Shown in pieces: positions 16,773 to 26,070 of a stretch of DNA of 64,000 nucleotides (positions within the stretch are counted from its first letter, which is position 1; each line of letters starts with the position of its first letter). This DNA comes from Lacrimispora sphenoides (GTDB taxonomy: Bacteria; Bacillota; Clostridia; Lachnospirales; Lachnospiraceae), in NCBI RefSeq assembly GCF_900105215.1, contig NZ_FOIP01000002.1:1550001-1614000 (forward strand), read 5' to 3'. Below the pieces are notes generated by a model, which was not told the DNA's origin, did not search any database, and saw only the letters and a program-made list of their open reading frames with translations. Position numbers and translations under genes: made by a program.

Positions 16773-18212
16773 TTATCGATAAATTAATTCCCCTTCATTT
16801 ACAGTTTCTGCATTGAGAACGATATGATCATATACCGCCAATCCATAGGTCATGTTCTTTTTCACTGTGTAATATTCATCATTGGAAGCCTGCACATCAA
16901 TCTGTTTAAAGACAGCGTACCCTTTGTTTATATTATAGACGCCCTGAAGGGAAGCGCTTGTCCCAATTTGATAACGTTCCGTGGAATTAGGCTTTACAAT
17001 ATAATCTCCGGCTTTAAAGCCGTCTTCCGTTCCCATTTCGATATAGTAATTATCCCCTTCGGAATAGTAAATCTCGGTAGGGACAAAAACGACTGAGGTC
17101 CCGGACCCGGAATACACTTCTTTGTTGAAACCGGTGGACTGGCTGTCTCCGCCCTGGGTAACGTAGTCCATAGGGACCAGGTAAAAATCTTTTTTTGTAA
17201 CAGATGTTACGGGAATCTTTAATCCATCTACCCGGTCGGACACGATTTCAAAATCAACGTACCGGTCGGATGCAAATTGAACCATATATTTATCAAAGTC
17301 CAATTTCCCAAAAGATTTTCCATCTGTTCCGGAAAACACGGAAAAGCTACCAGAAGCTTTTAAATCCCGTCCGGAAAATTCTACGGTAAGGTTTGTTTTG
17401 TCTCCATAAGATTTGGCATCTTCTTCCGCCATTGGGAACACAATCGACCATAAATCGGAAGTAATGACTTTATAAACTGGCGAGCCCTTTTCTATAAGGT
17501 TTCCTGATTTTGTAAAGGTTTTCGTATAGTTGCTGCGGTTAAACACGGCTTCTGAAACTCCCGATGGCTGAAGTCCTTCATAAGAATCCACTCCATAGGA
17601 GACGATGCCTGCCCGGTCTGCTTTTACCTGCTCAAAATTAATACCTGCCTGATCCATCTGGGCTCCAAGGTTGTCCAAAGCATTAAAATTCATATATTCC
17701 ATGACTTCGGCCTCTAAAGCGTATTTGGCATCATATACAGATCGAAACTGGTCATTGTCATAAGTAAGGCTGAATGTGGTCAGCTGTTTTTTCAGCTCAG
17801 CAAGATTTTCCGGGGTCAGTGTAATTTTATCCTCTGAATTTTCCGCCAGAAATGAAGTGAGATTTCCTGTCTCATCAATGGAATAGACCCGGGTGCCGTT
17901 CGAAGCCCGTTTTCCTTCCCTTACGTAGTAATTGACATAGCCGGAACGGTCTGCATTTTTTACTTCTTCCTGCCGGAGGATAATTCCTGTGTAATTTTTA
18001 TTATTGACGATGCTGCCTTCTTGTACTTCATAAAACTGTATCTTATCTCTACGAACATAGGCGAATACACTGAACACCATATAAACAAAGATCAACGCAA
18101 AGATGATCATGCCAACATTAATATTCAGAGGCCGTCGGTACCGGATGATTTTTTTATTCTTCTTTGGATGTGCAGCCCGTTTTAATGGCTGCGCTGCCTT
18201 TTGTTTAGCCAA
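16773..18212 (-). CDS. HlyD-like membrane-anchored protein, TTG start
   Basis: A 479-residue protein with a basic, lysine-rich N-terminus, one membrane segment (about 34-52, VGMIIFALIFVYMVFSVFAY) and a large extracytoplasmic part. The pieces right after the membrane (EGSIVNNKNYTGIILRQEEV) and ADRAGIVSYGVDSYEGL look like the split lipoyl/barrel-sandwich halves of HlyD-type adaptors. It starts with TTG at 18212, behind AAAGGAGG at 7 bases. Proteins like this next to yggS-sepF are common in Lachnospiraceae and may help division or wall assembly, but the function is unknown. No ABC exporter partner is nearby. Confidence 0.75.
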   Translation of the reverse strand: MAKQKAAQPLKRAAHPKKNKKIIRYRRPLNINVGMIIFALIFVYMVFSVFAYVRRDKIQFYEVQEGSIVNNKNYTGIILRQEEVKNADRSGYVNYYVREGKRASNGTRVYSIDETGNLTSFLAENSEDKITLTPENLAELKKQLTTFSLTYDNDQFRSVYDAKYALEAEVMEYMNFNALDNLGAQMDQAGINFEQVKADRAGIVSYGVDSYEGLQPSGVSEAVFNRSNYTKTFTKSGNLIEKGSPVYKVITSDLWSIVFPMAEEDAKSYGDKTNLTVEFSGRDLKASGSFSVFSGTDGKSFGKLDFDKYMVQFASDRYVDFEIVSDRVDGLKIPVTSVTKKDFYLVPMDYVTQGGDSQSTGFNKEVYSGSGTSVVFVPTEIYYSEGDNYYIEMGTEDGFKAGDYIVKPNSTERYQIGTSASLQGVYNINKGYAVFKQIDVQASNDEYYTVKKNMTYGLAVYDHIVLNAETVNEGELIYR

Positions 18213-18225
18213 CCTGACGCCTCCT

Positions 18226-18278
18226 TTCCTTATTACTGCCCATGAACTCTGGGCATAAAGGTATGCCTTAGGGCGTTT
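18226..18278. repeat. Hairpin repeat upstream of the HlyD-like gene
   Basis: On minus it reads AACGCCCTAAGGCATACC, then TGCCCAGAGTTCATGGGCA as a hairpin, then AATAAGGAA before the SD. It matches the copies at 15.2, 26.6, 33.0 and 50.3 kb. Confidence 0.7.
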
Positions 18279-18286
18279 CTTTTAGT

Positions 18287-18315
18287 ATTATAAAAGGAAA
18301 TACCAAAAAATTCAA
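18287..18315 (-). promoter_or_regulatory. Sigma-A promoter of the hlyD-like/yggS/sepF operon
   Basis: TTGAAT (18315-18310) and TATAAT (18292-18287) with a 17-base spacer on minus. The hairpin repeat is therefore transcribed as part of the 5' leader. Confidence 0.75.
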
Positions 18316-18323
18316 GCAAAACA

Positions 18324-18348
18324 AAGGGGACTGCCGTGCAGCCCCCTT
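18324..18348 (-). terminator. Terminator of the small P-loop gene
   Basis: On minus, AAGGGGGCTGC-ACG-GCAGTCCCCTT forms a GC-rich stem with one mismatch, followed by TGTTTTGC. It lies 15 bases past the stop at 18363. Confidence 0.85.
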
Positions 18349-18362
18349 ATCTTCATGTATGA

Positions 18363-18782
18363 TTATAATGAAACAACCACATTAGCCCTGGCATTCTCAG
18401 GCATATTCTCCGCATCTATGGAAACACTGAGAACAAAGGTTACGTGATACTTTTCACCGATTTTTTCCAAAGTTGCAATGGTTTCAGATATATCTTCCCC
18501 TTCAAGGCAGGCCAGCTTTAAAAAGCTATCAAAGAACATCATCTCTAAATCATGATCTTGAGATATAATACCACAGATAAAACCTATAAATCCTTCGCTT
18601 GATGTAATCGGATACTCATTGACATTAATGAGGCGGATCTTGTTGCTTAATTCGTACATGTGCTTGGAACTTTTGTCCAGGTAGGCAATAGAACCTGTTG
18701 ATTCTTTAACAATAGAATTGGCTCTGTCTAACAGATGTTTTGTTTTCCCCTTACCCTTTTTTCCTGCTATTATCTGCACCAT
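18363..18782 (-). CDS. Small P-loop ATPase-like protein of unknown role
   Basis: A 139-residue cytosolic protein with a Walker A motif GKKGKGKT (7-14) right at the N-terminus and a plausible Walker B at MMFFDSF (about 82-88). It resembles short proteins annotated as PilT-like in clostridia, but the pilus-retraction domains are absent, so that name would mislead. It has its own promoter and terminator and so forms a single-gene unit between the HlyD-like operon and dacA. Its function is not known. Confidence 0.7.
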   Translation of the reverse strand: MVQIIAGKKGKGKTKHLLDRANSIVKESTGSIAYLDKSSKHMYELSNKIRLINVNEYPITSSEGFIGFICGIISQDHDLEMMFFDSFLKLACLEGEDISETIATLEKIGEKYHVTFVLSVSIDAENMPENARANVVVSL

Positions 18783-18839
18783 AGCAATCTCCTCCTTGCG
18801 TTATATAATTTGTATAAAAAGTCTATTCGGATTAATATA

Positions 18840-18868
18840 ATTATAGTACAAATCCATAAGAAAGGCAA
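18840..18868 (-). promoter_or_regulatory. Sigma-A promoter of the small P-loop gene
   Basis: TTGCCT (18868-18863) and TATAAT (18845-18840) with a 17-base spacer on minus, just after the dacA stop. Confidence 0.65.
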
Positions 18869-18871
18869 TGA

Positions 18872-19840
18872 CTATTCTACAATTTTATTCAATATATTTG
18901 TCATATTATCGTAAAGGCCTGCATGATTCGGTGCCTTTAAAACAACGGTAATATATTCCCGCTTAGAGGAATCCGAGCTTCCCATGATCAGGCAGCTTCC
19001 GGCCGCCTTCGTCGTACCTGTTTTTCCGCCCAGGACGGTAAGTCCTTCCGGCATCTGGCGCTCTCCTGTCATATACCAGTTGGTGCCTTTCCAGGTTGCA
19101 TTTACTGGTTTTCCCGCTCCATCCTGATAGGTGGTGGTGTACTCAGTTGTACCAACGATCTTGCGAAATTCGGGATACTTTAAAGCTTCATTAAAGATTA
19201 AATACAGGTCATAAGCTGTGGTGTAGTGATTATCATCGCTTAAACCGTGAGGATTAAGGAAATGAGTGCCTGTAGCTCCAACCTTCAACGCTTCATCATT
19301 CATCATCTGTGCAAACTGGTCTATCCCTCCGGCCATATGGGTTGCAATGGCAGCCCCGGCATCATTTCCGGATGGGAGCATAAGACCATATAAAAGCTGT
19401 TCCATAGTCAGCTTGTCTCCTGGCTTTATCCCACATAAAGTAGCCCCGGCTTCCGTAATGACAGCATCTTTGGTCACCGTGACTTCATCTGTTAAATTTC
19501 CGTATTTTAAGGCAATAAGAGCTGTCATGGTTTTTGTGATGCTTGCAGGATACAAACGCTCAAAAGGATTCTTTGCAAACAGAACTTTCTTATCCGTTAA
19601 GTCAAAGACTGCGGCAGCTTCGGCAGTGACCGCTTTGTCCTGGCTGGAAGGATCCTCTGAAACGATACAGAGATCATGAGCAAAGGGTTCTGCTCTGCCA
19701 GATACTGCACTGGACTGGTAAAGGGCGGTTCTTTCCGAATACACATAAGGATTGTCCAGGCCCTTCAGACCCGCGCAGCCTGTCAGAAATACGGTACATA
19801 AGGCAATGCAGCCTGATTTTACAAAAACTCTTTTTTTCAC
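18872..19840 (-). CDS. dacA: D-alanyl-D-alanine carboxypeptidase (lipoprotein, S11 family)
   Basis: A wall-remodelling enzyme that trims the terminal D-Ala from peptidoglycan stem peptides outside the membrane. The N-terminus ends in the lipobox LTGC (Cys22), so it is probably lipid-anchored. The penicillin-binding triad is complete: Ser100-x-x-Lys103 in PASITKTM, SGN at 157-159 and KTG at 273-275. At 322 residues it is shorter than DacA proteins that have a C-terminal beta domain and amphipathic anchor, which fits a lipid anchor instead. It is the last gene of the mre-min-rod cluster, 14 bases after mgsA. Confidence 0.9.
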   Translation of the reverse strand: MKKRVFVKSGCIALCTVFLTGCAGLKGLDNPYVYSERTALYQSSAVSGRAEPFAHDLCIVSEDPSSQDKAVTAEAAAVFDLTDKKVLFAKNPFERLYPASITKTMTALIALKYGNLTDEVTVTKDAVITEAGATLCGIKPGDKLTMEQLLYGLMLPSGNDAGAAIATHMAGGIDQFAQMMNDEALKVGATGTHFLNPHGLSDDNHYTTAYDLYLIFNEALKYPEFRKIVGTTEYTTTYQDGAGKPVNATWKGTNWYMTGERQMPEGLTVLGGKTGTTKAAGSCLIMGSSDSSKREYITVVLKAPNHAGLYDNMTNILNKIVE

Positions 19841-19854
19841 GGAATCTACCTCTG

Positions 19855-20250
19855 CTATTTATACATCTCACGCCATTCCATGTCACCGCGCTCCAGAGAC
19901 TTGATCAAAAGCTCTGCGGTAGCCAGATTGGTTGCAAGAGGAATGTTGTGCATATCACAGGTGCTCATGATGTTTACGATATCCGGTTCATGGGACTTGG
20001 GTGTAAGGGGATCCCTTAAAAAGATAACCAGATCGATCTCATTGTGTTCAATCTGGGATCCCAACTGCTGCTCCCCGCCCAGGTGTCCGGCCAGATATTT
20101 ATGAACATTTAAGTTTGTCACCTCTTCGATCAGACGTCCGGTGGTTCCGGTAGCATATAACATGTGTTTACTTAAAATTCCCCTGTAGGCAATGCAGAAG
20201 TTCTGCATAAGTTTTTTCTTTGAATCGTGTGCAACTAGTCCTATATTCAT
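19855..20250 (-). CDS. mgsA: Methylglyoxal synthase
   Basis: Converts dihydroxyacetone phosphate to methylglyoxal and phosphate, a glycolytic overflow bypass. The 131-residue sequence has the family's N-terminal IGLVAHDSKK, phosphate-binding ATGTTGRLI, GGEQQLGSQI, the catalytic aspartate region DLVIFLRDPL, and the histidine in CDMHNIPLATNLATAE. AAGGAGG lies upstream of the ATG. Its place right after rodA is recurrent in clostridia. Confidence 0.96.
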   Translation of the reverse strand: MNIGLVAHDSKKKLMQNFCIAYRGILSKHMLYATGTTGRLIEEVTNLNVHKYLAGHLGGEQQLGSQIEHNEIDLVIFLRDPLTPKSHEPDIVNIMSTCDMHNIPLATNLATAELLIKSLERGDMEWREMYK

Positions 20251-20267
20251 GACGATATACCTCCTTA

Positions 20268-21392
20268 TTAATTACCGATTTTGCGCTGCAGTCCAACATT
20301 TAGCACCAGTCCCATACCCATAAAGATGCTGATGAGCGAACTGACTCCCGAGCTGATAAAGGGGAGAGGAAGGCCTGTATTGGGAAATATCTGCGTTGCC
20401 ACGGCGATATTGGCAAAGGCCTGGAAGCCGATCAAGGCTGCCATGCCGGTACAAATCAGTTTTCCTGACATATCTTTGGTCTTGGATGCCAAATAAAGGC
20501 ATTCAAATACAACCAAACCAATAAGAACAATGACGATAACGCTGCCTCGAAATCCCATTTCTTCGCCGATAATGGCGAAAATAAAGTCGGTTTCCCCGGC
20601 TGATAAGAAGTTTCCATCTTTCACCGATGCAATGGTTGTATTAAAAAGTCCTTTCCCTTGAAGCTGTCCGGAACTGATTGCCATAATTGAATTTTTTTGC
20701 TGATACAGATTCTCCGCATACTGCTCCGCATGGGGATAAATCCATGCAAGGATCCGCCGCGCTTGATAATCGTGTATAAAAGGGATCAATCCTTTGGTCA
20801 GCAGAAATATGAAAAGCGCTCCTGCCGGTATTGCAACGGCAAGGACGCCCCCGATCCAGCGGTAACTGATTCCTGCGGAAAATACCATACACAGGATAAT
20901 AATGGAAACCACAAGGCTGGTGGATAAATTCGGCTCTGCAAAAATAAGACCGATGGGTATGGCCGCAAGCAAAGCGGCCAGCCCTATCATAATCGGCGTG
21001 TTTAACCTTTCCTGGTATTTGTTCCAATACCAGGAAAAGAACACAATTAAACCGATCTTTACGAATTCAGACGGCTGTATCCGTCCAATACCAGGAATAT
21101 TGATCCATCTGGTGGCGCCTCCAGCCGTATGTCCCATAACAAGAACAGCTTCTAGCAAAATAATGCAGCCCGCATAAATCAGAGCATAAAGCTTGATAAT
21201 TCTATGATAGTCTATGATGGAAAGCCCAATAGCCAGGGCAAATCCCACCATTACGCCGATAATCTGTTTTGTCACTGTACTGGAATCCTGGTTGGAGGCG
21301 CTGGCCACCACAAGAATCCCGATAACGGACAGCGACAGCATGTACAAAACTAACCGGTAATTATAGTATTTAAAATTGTAATCAGAAAACAT
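20268..21392 (-). CDS. rodA: RodA/FtsW-type SEDS peptidoglycan glycosyltransferase
   Basis: A 374-residue membrane protein with about ten membrane segments that polymerises lipid II glycan strands together with a class B PBP. Family marks are WINIPGIGRIQPSEFVKIG, FAEPNLSTSLV and the C-terminal NTGLPLPFISSGVSSL. The cluster with PBP2, mreC and mreD shows it is the elongation enzyme RodA rather than FtsW. It sits 2 bases after minE, so Min and elongation genes are co-expressed. Confidence 0.94.
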   Translation of the reverse strand: MFSDYNFKYYNYRLVLYMLSLSVIGILVVASASNQDSSTVTKQIIGVMVGFALAIGLSIIDYHRIIKLYALIYAGCIILLEAVLVMGHTAGGATRWINIPGIGRIQPSEFVKIGLIVFFSWYWNKYQERLNTPIMIGLAALLAAIPIGLIFAEPNLSTSLVVSIIILCMVFSAGISYRWIGGVLAVAIPAGALFIFLLTKGLIPFIHDYQARRILAWIYPHAEQYAENLYQQKNSIMAISSGQLQGKGLFNTTIASVKDGNFLSAGETDFIFAIIGEEMGFRGSVIVIVLIGLVVFECLYLASKTKDMSGKLICTGMAALIGFQAFANIAVATQIFPNTGLPLPFISSGVSSLISIFMGMGLVLNVGLQRKIGN

Positions 21393-21394
21393 AA

Positions 21395-21673
21395 TTAGTA
21401 TATCCCCTTATCAGGTACGTCGCGAATAGGGATGTTTGCATAAAGAACCGGAATAAAGCGTTCGCAATCCGGCTGTTTAAGCTTCTTCATCTGTATCTCT
21501 ATTCTGTCGGAATCTATATCCATGTATCTTGAAACAACACGGACCATATCGTCTTTTATCATCTGCATGATCTCAGGAGAACAATCTGCCTTGTCCGCAA
21601 CCAGCAAAAGTTTCAGACGATTTCTTGCAATTTCTCCTGAATTCTTCTTGCGGAATACAGGAAGCAGGCTCAT
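21395..21673 (-). CDS. minE: Cell division topological specificity factor MinE
   Basis: A 92-residue activator of the MinD ATPase that drives Min dynamics. The short N-terminal membrane-targeting region is followed by the MinD-contact stretch with ARNRLKLLLVADKADCSPEIM, and the C-terminal dimerisation domain runs to about residue 85. Having MinE rather than DivIVA/MinJ implies an oscillating or MinE-driven Min system, as in several clostridia. It lies 11 bases after minD. Confidence 0.95.
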   Translation of the reverse strand: MSLLPVFRKKNSGEIARNRLKLLLVADKADCSPEIMQMIKDDMVRVVSRYMDIDSDRIEIQMKKLKQPDCERFIPVLYANIPIRDVPDKGIY

Positions 21674-21684
21674 ATCACACCCTC

Positions 21685-22476
21685 CTATGCTCTCTTTAAG
21701 AGATGGGAGAGTTTAAAGAACAGGCCTTCACGTACTACTGGGTTCTGAAGCGGTACGTTTTCCCCGGTAATCCGCCTGCAGATATCCATATAGGCCTGTC
21801 CGGCCGGGGTTCCCATACCAACGAGAGGTTCTCCCTGGTTTGTGGAAATAACGATGTCCTCGTCATCCGGCACAGCGCCGATAATATCAACGGCAAGGAT
21901 GTCCATGACATCGTCCAGAGACATCATGTCTCCCCTTTTCACCATATCCGCACGGATCCGGTTTACGATGAGTTCAATGGCTCCCATGTCAGCGGCATCT
22001 AAAAGCCCGATGATCCGGTCTGCATCCCGGATTGCAGAAACTTCCGGAGTGGTAACAACAATGGCTCTGTCAGCGCCTGCAATGGCGTTTTGAAAGCCTT
22101 GTTCAATTCCTGCAGGGCAATCCAGCAGGATGTAATCAAACTCTTCTCTTAAATCATCAACCATTTTCACCATTTGTTCGGGAGTGACTGCTGTCTTGTC
22201 CCTGGTCTGGGCTGAAGGAAGTAAAAATAAGTTCGGGTATCTTTTGTCTTTTATCAGGGCCTGTTTCATACGGCAGTTGCCCTCTACCACGTCTACTAAA
22301 TTGTAGACAATGCGGTTTTCCAGACCCATAACAACATCCAGGTTCCGAAGTCCTATATCTGTATCGATCAGGACCACTTTTTTACCCAGAATTGCAAGTC
22401 CGGTACCAACATTGGCAGAGGTTGTTGTCTTGCCTACCCCGCCTTTTCCAGAAGTGATTACGATAATTTCGCTCAT
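21685..22476 (-). CDS. minD: Septum site-determining ATPase MinD
   Basis: A 263-residue ParA-family ATPase that recruits MinC to the membrane. The deviant Walker A is GKGGVGKTT (10-18), LLDCPAG is the switch II region, and the C-terminal amphipathic helix REGLFFKLSHLLKR is the membrane-targeting sequence. Gene order minC-minD-minE is intact. Confidence 0.97.
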   Translation of the reverse strand: MSEIIVITSGKGGVGKTTTSANVGTGLAILGKKVVLIDTDIGLRNLDVVMGLENRIVYNLVDVVEGNCRMKQALIKDKRYPNLFLLPSAQTRDKTAVTPEQMVKMVDDLREEFDYILLDCPAGIEQGFQNAIAGADRAIVVTTPEVSAIRDADRIIGLLDAADMGAIELIVNRIRADMVKRGDMMSLDDVMDILAVDIIGAVPDDEDIVISTNQGEPLVGMGTPAGQAYMDICRRITGENVPLQNPVVREGLFFKLSHLLKRA

Positions 22477-22519
22477 ACCATATCCTCCTGATTTTTAGGG
22501 ATAACTTCCTTTTTATATT

Positions 22520-23188
22520 CTACCTTAGTTTTTGGAATATTTCCACACTTTTTTTCATTGGTTTAATTATGACCTTGTTATTTTCCATATAAGCCTTCAT
22601 AGGACCTCTTCCCAGGCGCTTTCCTCTTCCGTCAAGGCCTGAGGTACAATCTGCGATGCGCAGCTGGATTGGAGCCATATCCAGGGCAGTAATGAGCGCT
22701 CCCCGATTGCCTGCTACACCTGCACATACCGTTCCGGAAAGTTTTCCAAGAACGATCACATTGCCTTTTGCCAAAACCTTTGCACCTTTGTATACATCAC
22801 CGATGATCACAATGCTGGCTTCGGATTCCAAAGTCTCTCCGCTTTGTAGATTGCCTTTGAAGAACTGCCCTGTCTGGCAGGACAACTCCATGAGTTTCTC
22901 GTTCAGTGCTTTTTCGCAGCGCTCCATACGGTTTATATCCGTATCAACCAGGCAGATGATCTCCACATTGGAGTTTTCCGTGATCTGGTTGATGATTGCG
23001 AACTCTTCCTCGGAATTCAGTTCCCGCCCTTCCAGGGTCAGGGTCATTTGTGCGGATCCCCAGAATTTCGCATGATCCCCGAATTTTTTCCCAATATCAG
23101 ATAGAAGCTGAGGGAAGGGGGTGTCTGGGTCCAGGATGACAGTCATACCTGCTCTGTTGCTTTTAATTACTACGGTATTATGCATCAT
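22520..23188 (-). CDS. minC: Septum inhibitor MinC
   Basis: A 222-residue FtsZ-assembly inhibitor. The N-terminal domain is followed by the beta-helical C-terminal domain with GNVIVLGKLSGTVCAGVAGNRGALI, which binds MinD and dimerises. It lies between PBP2 and minD. Confidence 0.93.
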   Translation of the reverse strand: MMHNTVVIKSNRAGMTVILDPDTPFPQLLSDIGKKFGDHAKFWGSAQMTLTLEGRELNSEEEFAIINQITENSNVEIICLVDTDINRMERCEKALNEKLMELSCQTGQFFKGNLQSGETLESEASIVIIGDVYKGAKVLAKGNVIVLGKLSGTVCAGVAGNRGALITALDMAPIQLRIADCTSGLDGRGKRLGRGPMKAYMENNKVIIKPMKKSVEIFQKLR

Positions 23189-23205
23189 ATCACCTCTTAT
23201 CCTAG

Positions 23206-26070
23206 TTAATCGCGAATGTTGACCTTCGCTGCATCCAGGGCACCGGCATTTATAATGGATTCTAAGTCCGTATAGCCGTAATAATACTTATAGACGTTCT
23301 TCGCAATATTGGCGGCGTTGGATGATGAATAGCCATACGGAATATTCACGGTTACACAGATTTCCGGATTGTCATATGGCGCATAAGAAATAAAGAATGC
23401 GTGATTGGGCTTGTTGCGGGCCTCCTGTGCAGTACCGGTTTTAGCGGCAATTTCCACTTCAAGGTCGGTAAATAACCTTTTACTTGAACCGTTTGCAATC
23501 ACTTCTCTCATCCCCTGTTGTACAGTATCCCACGTTGAAGCCGCCGCGTCAATATGAGAAGAAATCTTAGGGGTATAATCTTGTATCAGATTACCTTCAG
23601 AATCGGTTGTTTTATCCAATAAGCTGAGTTCAAATACAGTTCCCCGGTTTGCGATGGCAGACACGTATCTGGATAGCTGGACATTGGTGTAAGCATGGCT
23701 TCCCTGTCCCATGGCAGAACGCTCTGGCGCATCCTTTGAAATCTGTGGATCAAGCTCTGCGATCTCTACCCCGGACTTATGATCCAGTCCAAACATGGTT
23801 GCATATTTCCGCAAAACTTCAAGTCCCTGGTCAGGAGAATATACTCCGTTTGCATCCATTGACAAGCGGTGCCCCAGATCAGCAAAGAGATAGTTACAGG
23901 AATTTCCAATTCCTCCCACAATGTTCAGAGGACCATGTTGGCCCGGATAAATCCAGCACTTAATGGGCGGTTCTACATCCGTATAAATACCGGTACAGGT
24001 AATGGTTTCATCCATTGTGACGACATGCTCTTCCAGAGCTGCTACCGCAGTAATGGGTTTAAAGGTGGAACCAGGCGCTTTTCTTGTCTGGGTCGCATTG
24101 TTGTATAACGGAAGGGACATGTCTGCCTGCAGCTGGCTGAAATAGGTTCCGTCACCAATCCTGTTGTTGTCATATCCAGGATAGGATACCAGAGCAAGCA
24201 CTTCTCCTGTTTTATCGTTTGTAACCACTACTCCTGCATTACAGGGGGATAATGCCAGCTGGGCTGGAGTGATCTCCAGGGATGACAGCTTTTTAATCAG
24301 GAAGGAGTAAGCATCACCTGTTGCCCTTAAATCTGCCGCATCCTGACCGTTGTCTATTAAAACTCCCTGATCATATAAAGCAAGGCATAGCTCCTGCCCT
24401 GTAATGACATCGTCATTAATCAGATACCGGTATATTTTTTTCGTAAAGTTCCGGTCATCTTTAAGCTTGTCCAGAGCATAAGCCACAAGGGCTTCAAAGG
24501 TGTCATCCGCATTTGAATATTTGGAACCGGTTCCCAGCTTGGTGGTGTCCACCCAGCCATTTGCGATTCCATAATACAGATAGTCTCTTAAACTGATTTC
24601 ATCCGCTTTCCATGCCTGATATTCCCCGCTGGAGGTATCAATGGCATCTTCCTTAATAATACCCACGGTAGGACCGGAAAGATAAGTATATATATAAAAC
24701 ATATAGGCTTTTAAGTCTTCTGAAAGATCCTTCATTGGTGTGGCGTGGGCGCTCATCAGCTCATTGTTTAAATTGGTAAAGATCTGCTGTTGGGAAGACA
24801 TATATTTCCGGTATATGTTTTTTTCGGTTTCAGAGGCGTCCTCCTCTTCCATTTCCTTCAGGGAAAGGACATTGTTGTTGATCAGCTGGTAATAGGCATC
24901 CTTAACAGGTATCTTCATATTGGAGCCATCTGTGGAGCCGCTTGTATTGAAATCACCATTTACAATGGTCTTAATGAGAACTCCGGCTAACGATTGTTCA
25001 ATCAGATGGTAAATGCCCTTCTGAAGATCCGCATCCAGGGTCAGATACACATCGTTTCCTGCGGAAGCATCGGTTTCATCTTTTGTTTCCCGTACTCGTC
25101 CTACACTGTCCTTGTAAATCGTTTTTTTCCCTTTTGTCCCCTGAAGATCGTGCTCCATGGTATATTCAATTCCAGCCCGTCCTACGATGTCATTAATGTC
25201 GTAGTCGTCTTTCCTCTTTTGAAGGCCCTCTAACTGGTCCTCTGGGACCTTTCCGGTATAGCCAATGACCGGAGCTAAGGAAATGCTGTCGTTATAAGCG
25301 CGGATTGTTGTTTCCTCCACATTTACTCCCTGCATTTCACCGATATGTTCCAAAATATCCGCTACGGTTTCATCGGATACCTGACTGGCAACCGTAGTGG
25401 CTTCATATTTGCGGTAGGACATGAGACGAAGGGCGTATTTGATATTGATAATATCAAGGGCTTCCTGGTCTGTCAGGGTAACAGGCTTACCATTCTGATC
25501 TTTCATATCTGTAAGGCCATTGTCCTTGCAGGCCTTCTCAAACAGCTCCCTTGCACTTAAATTAGAGGGATAGGCGCCTTTTTCATCATCTAAGTCTTCC
25601 ACCTTTTTCAGACCATAATAGTCCCGCAGAAAGCGTTTTCTGGAGGACTCGGAGGAGGAAGTGTATACGATGTCACCGTTGGAATCAATAGCGACTTCAA
25701 ATTTTCCCTGTATGGTCTCCTCGTGCTTTTCAAGAATCTGTACCAGCCTTAAATACATGTTATTTCTGGCGGCTGCATTCTTGTACACGCCGGTATCCTG
25801 TACCGTAACGGAATAAGCCAGCTTGTTATAAGCCAGGACTTTGCCGTTCCGATCATAGATATTACCTCTTGTTCCGGCGGTTGTAATGGTCTGCTCCGTA
25901 AGCTGCATGTATTCGTTAAGGGCTTCTTCTCCATTAACGATCTGCATGTTAAAAAGTTTATTAATTAATCCGGCATACATGAAAAAGCAAATGATTCCAA
26001 GTATAAAAAGCCGTGATGATATGGTTTTTTTCAAAAATTCCTTTATAATGTCAAACAAATCACTAAACAA
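23206..26070 (-). CDS. mrdA: Class B penicillin-binding protein 2 (elongation transpeptidase), unusually long
   Basis: A transpeptidase partner of RodA. One membrane segment lies near residues 18-40. The pedestal and dimerisation region starts with TRGNIYDRNGKVLAYN. The active site is Ser668 in PGSTFKP, Ser724-Cys-Asn726 and Lys877-Thr-Gly879. At 954 residues it is some 250-300 longer than usual PBP2; the extra length lies in a charged region of about 370-600 ahead of the transpeptidase domain. Overlap with mreD (26063-26070) shows coupling in the elongasome operon. Confidence 0.93.
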   Translation of the reverse strand: MFSDLFDIIKEFLKKTISSRLFILGIICFFMYAGLINKLFNMQIVNGEEALNEYMQLTEQTITTAGTRGNIYDRNGKVLAYNKLAYSVTVQDTGVYKNAAARNNMYLRLVQILEKHEETIQGKFEVAIDSNGDIVYTSSSESSRKRFLRDYYGLKKVEDLDDEKGAYPSNLSARELFEKACKDNGLTDMKDQNGKPVTLTDQEALDIINIKYALRLMSYRKYEATTVASQVSDETVADILEHIGEMQGVNVEETTIRAYNDSISLAPVIGYTGKVPEDQLEGLQKRKDDYDINDIVGRAGIEYTMEHDLQGTKGKKTIYKDSVGRVRETKDETDASAGNDVYLTLDADLQKGIYHLIEQSLAGVLIKTIVNGDFNTSGSTDGSNMKIPVKDAYYQLINNNVLSLKEMEEEDASETEKNIYRKYMSSQQQIFTNLNNELMSAHATPMKDLSEDLKAYMFYIYTYLSGPTVGIIKEDAIDTSSGEYQAWKADEISLRDYLYYGIANGWVDTTKLGTGSKYSNADDTFEALVAYALDKLKDDRNFTKKIYRYLINDDVITGQELCLALYDQGVLIDNGQDAADLRATGDAYSFLIKKLSSLEITPAQLALSPCNAGVVVTNDKTGEVLALVSYPGYDNNRIGDGTYFSQLQADMSLPLYNNATQTRKAPGSTFKPITAVAALEEHVVTMDETITCTGIYTDVEPPIKCWIYPGQHGPLNIVGGIGNSCNYLFADLGHRLSMDANGVYSPDQGLEVLRKYATMFGLDHKSGVEIAELDPQISKDAPERSAMGQGSHAYTNVQLSRYVSAIANRGTVFELSLLDKTTDSEGNLIQDYTPKISSHIDAAASTWDTVQQGMREVIANGSSKRLFTDLEVEIAAKTGTAQEARNKPNHAFFISYAPYDNPEICVTVNIPYGYSSSNAANIAKNVYKYYYGYTDLESIINAGALDAAKVNIRD

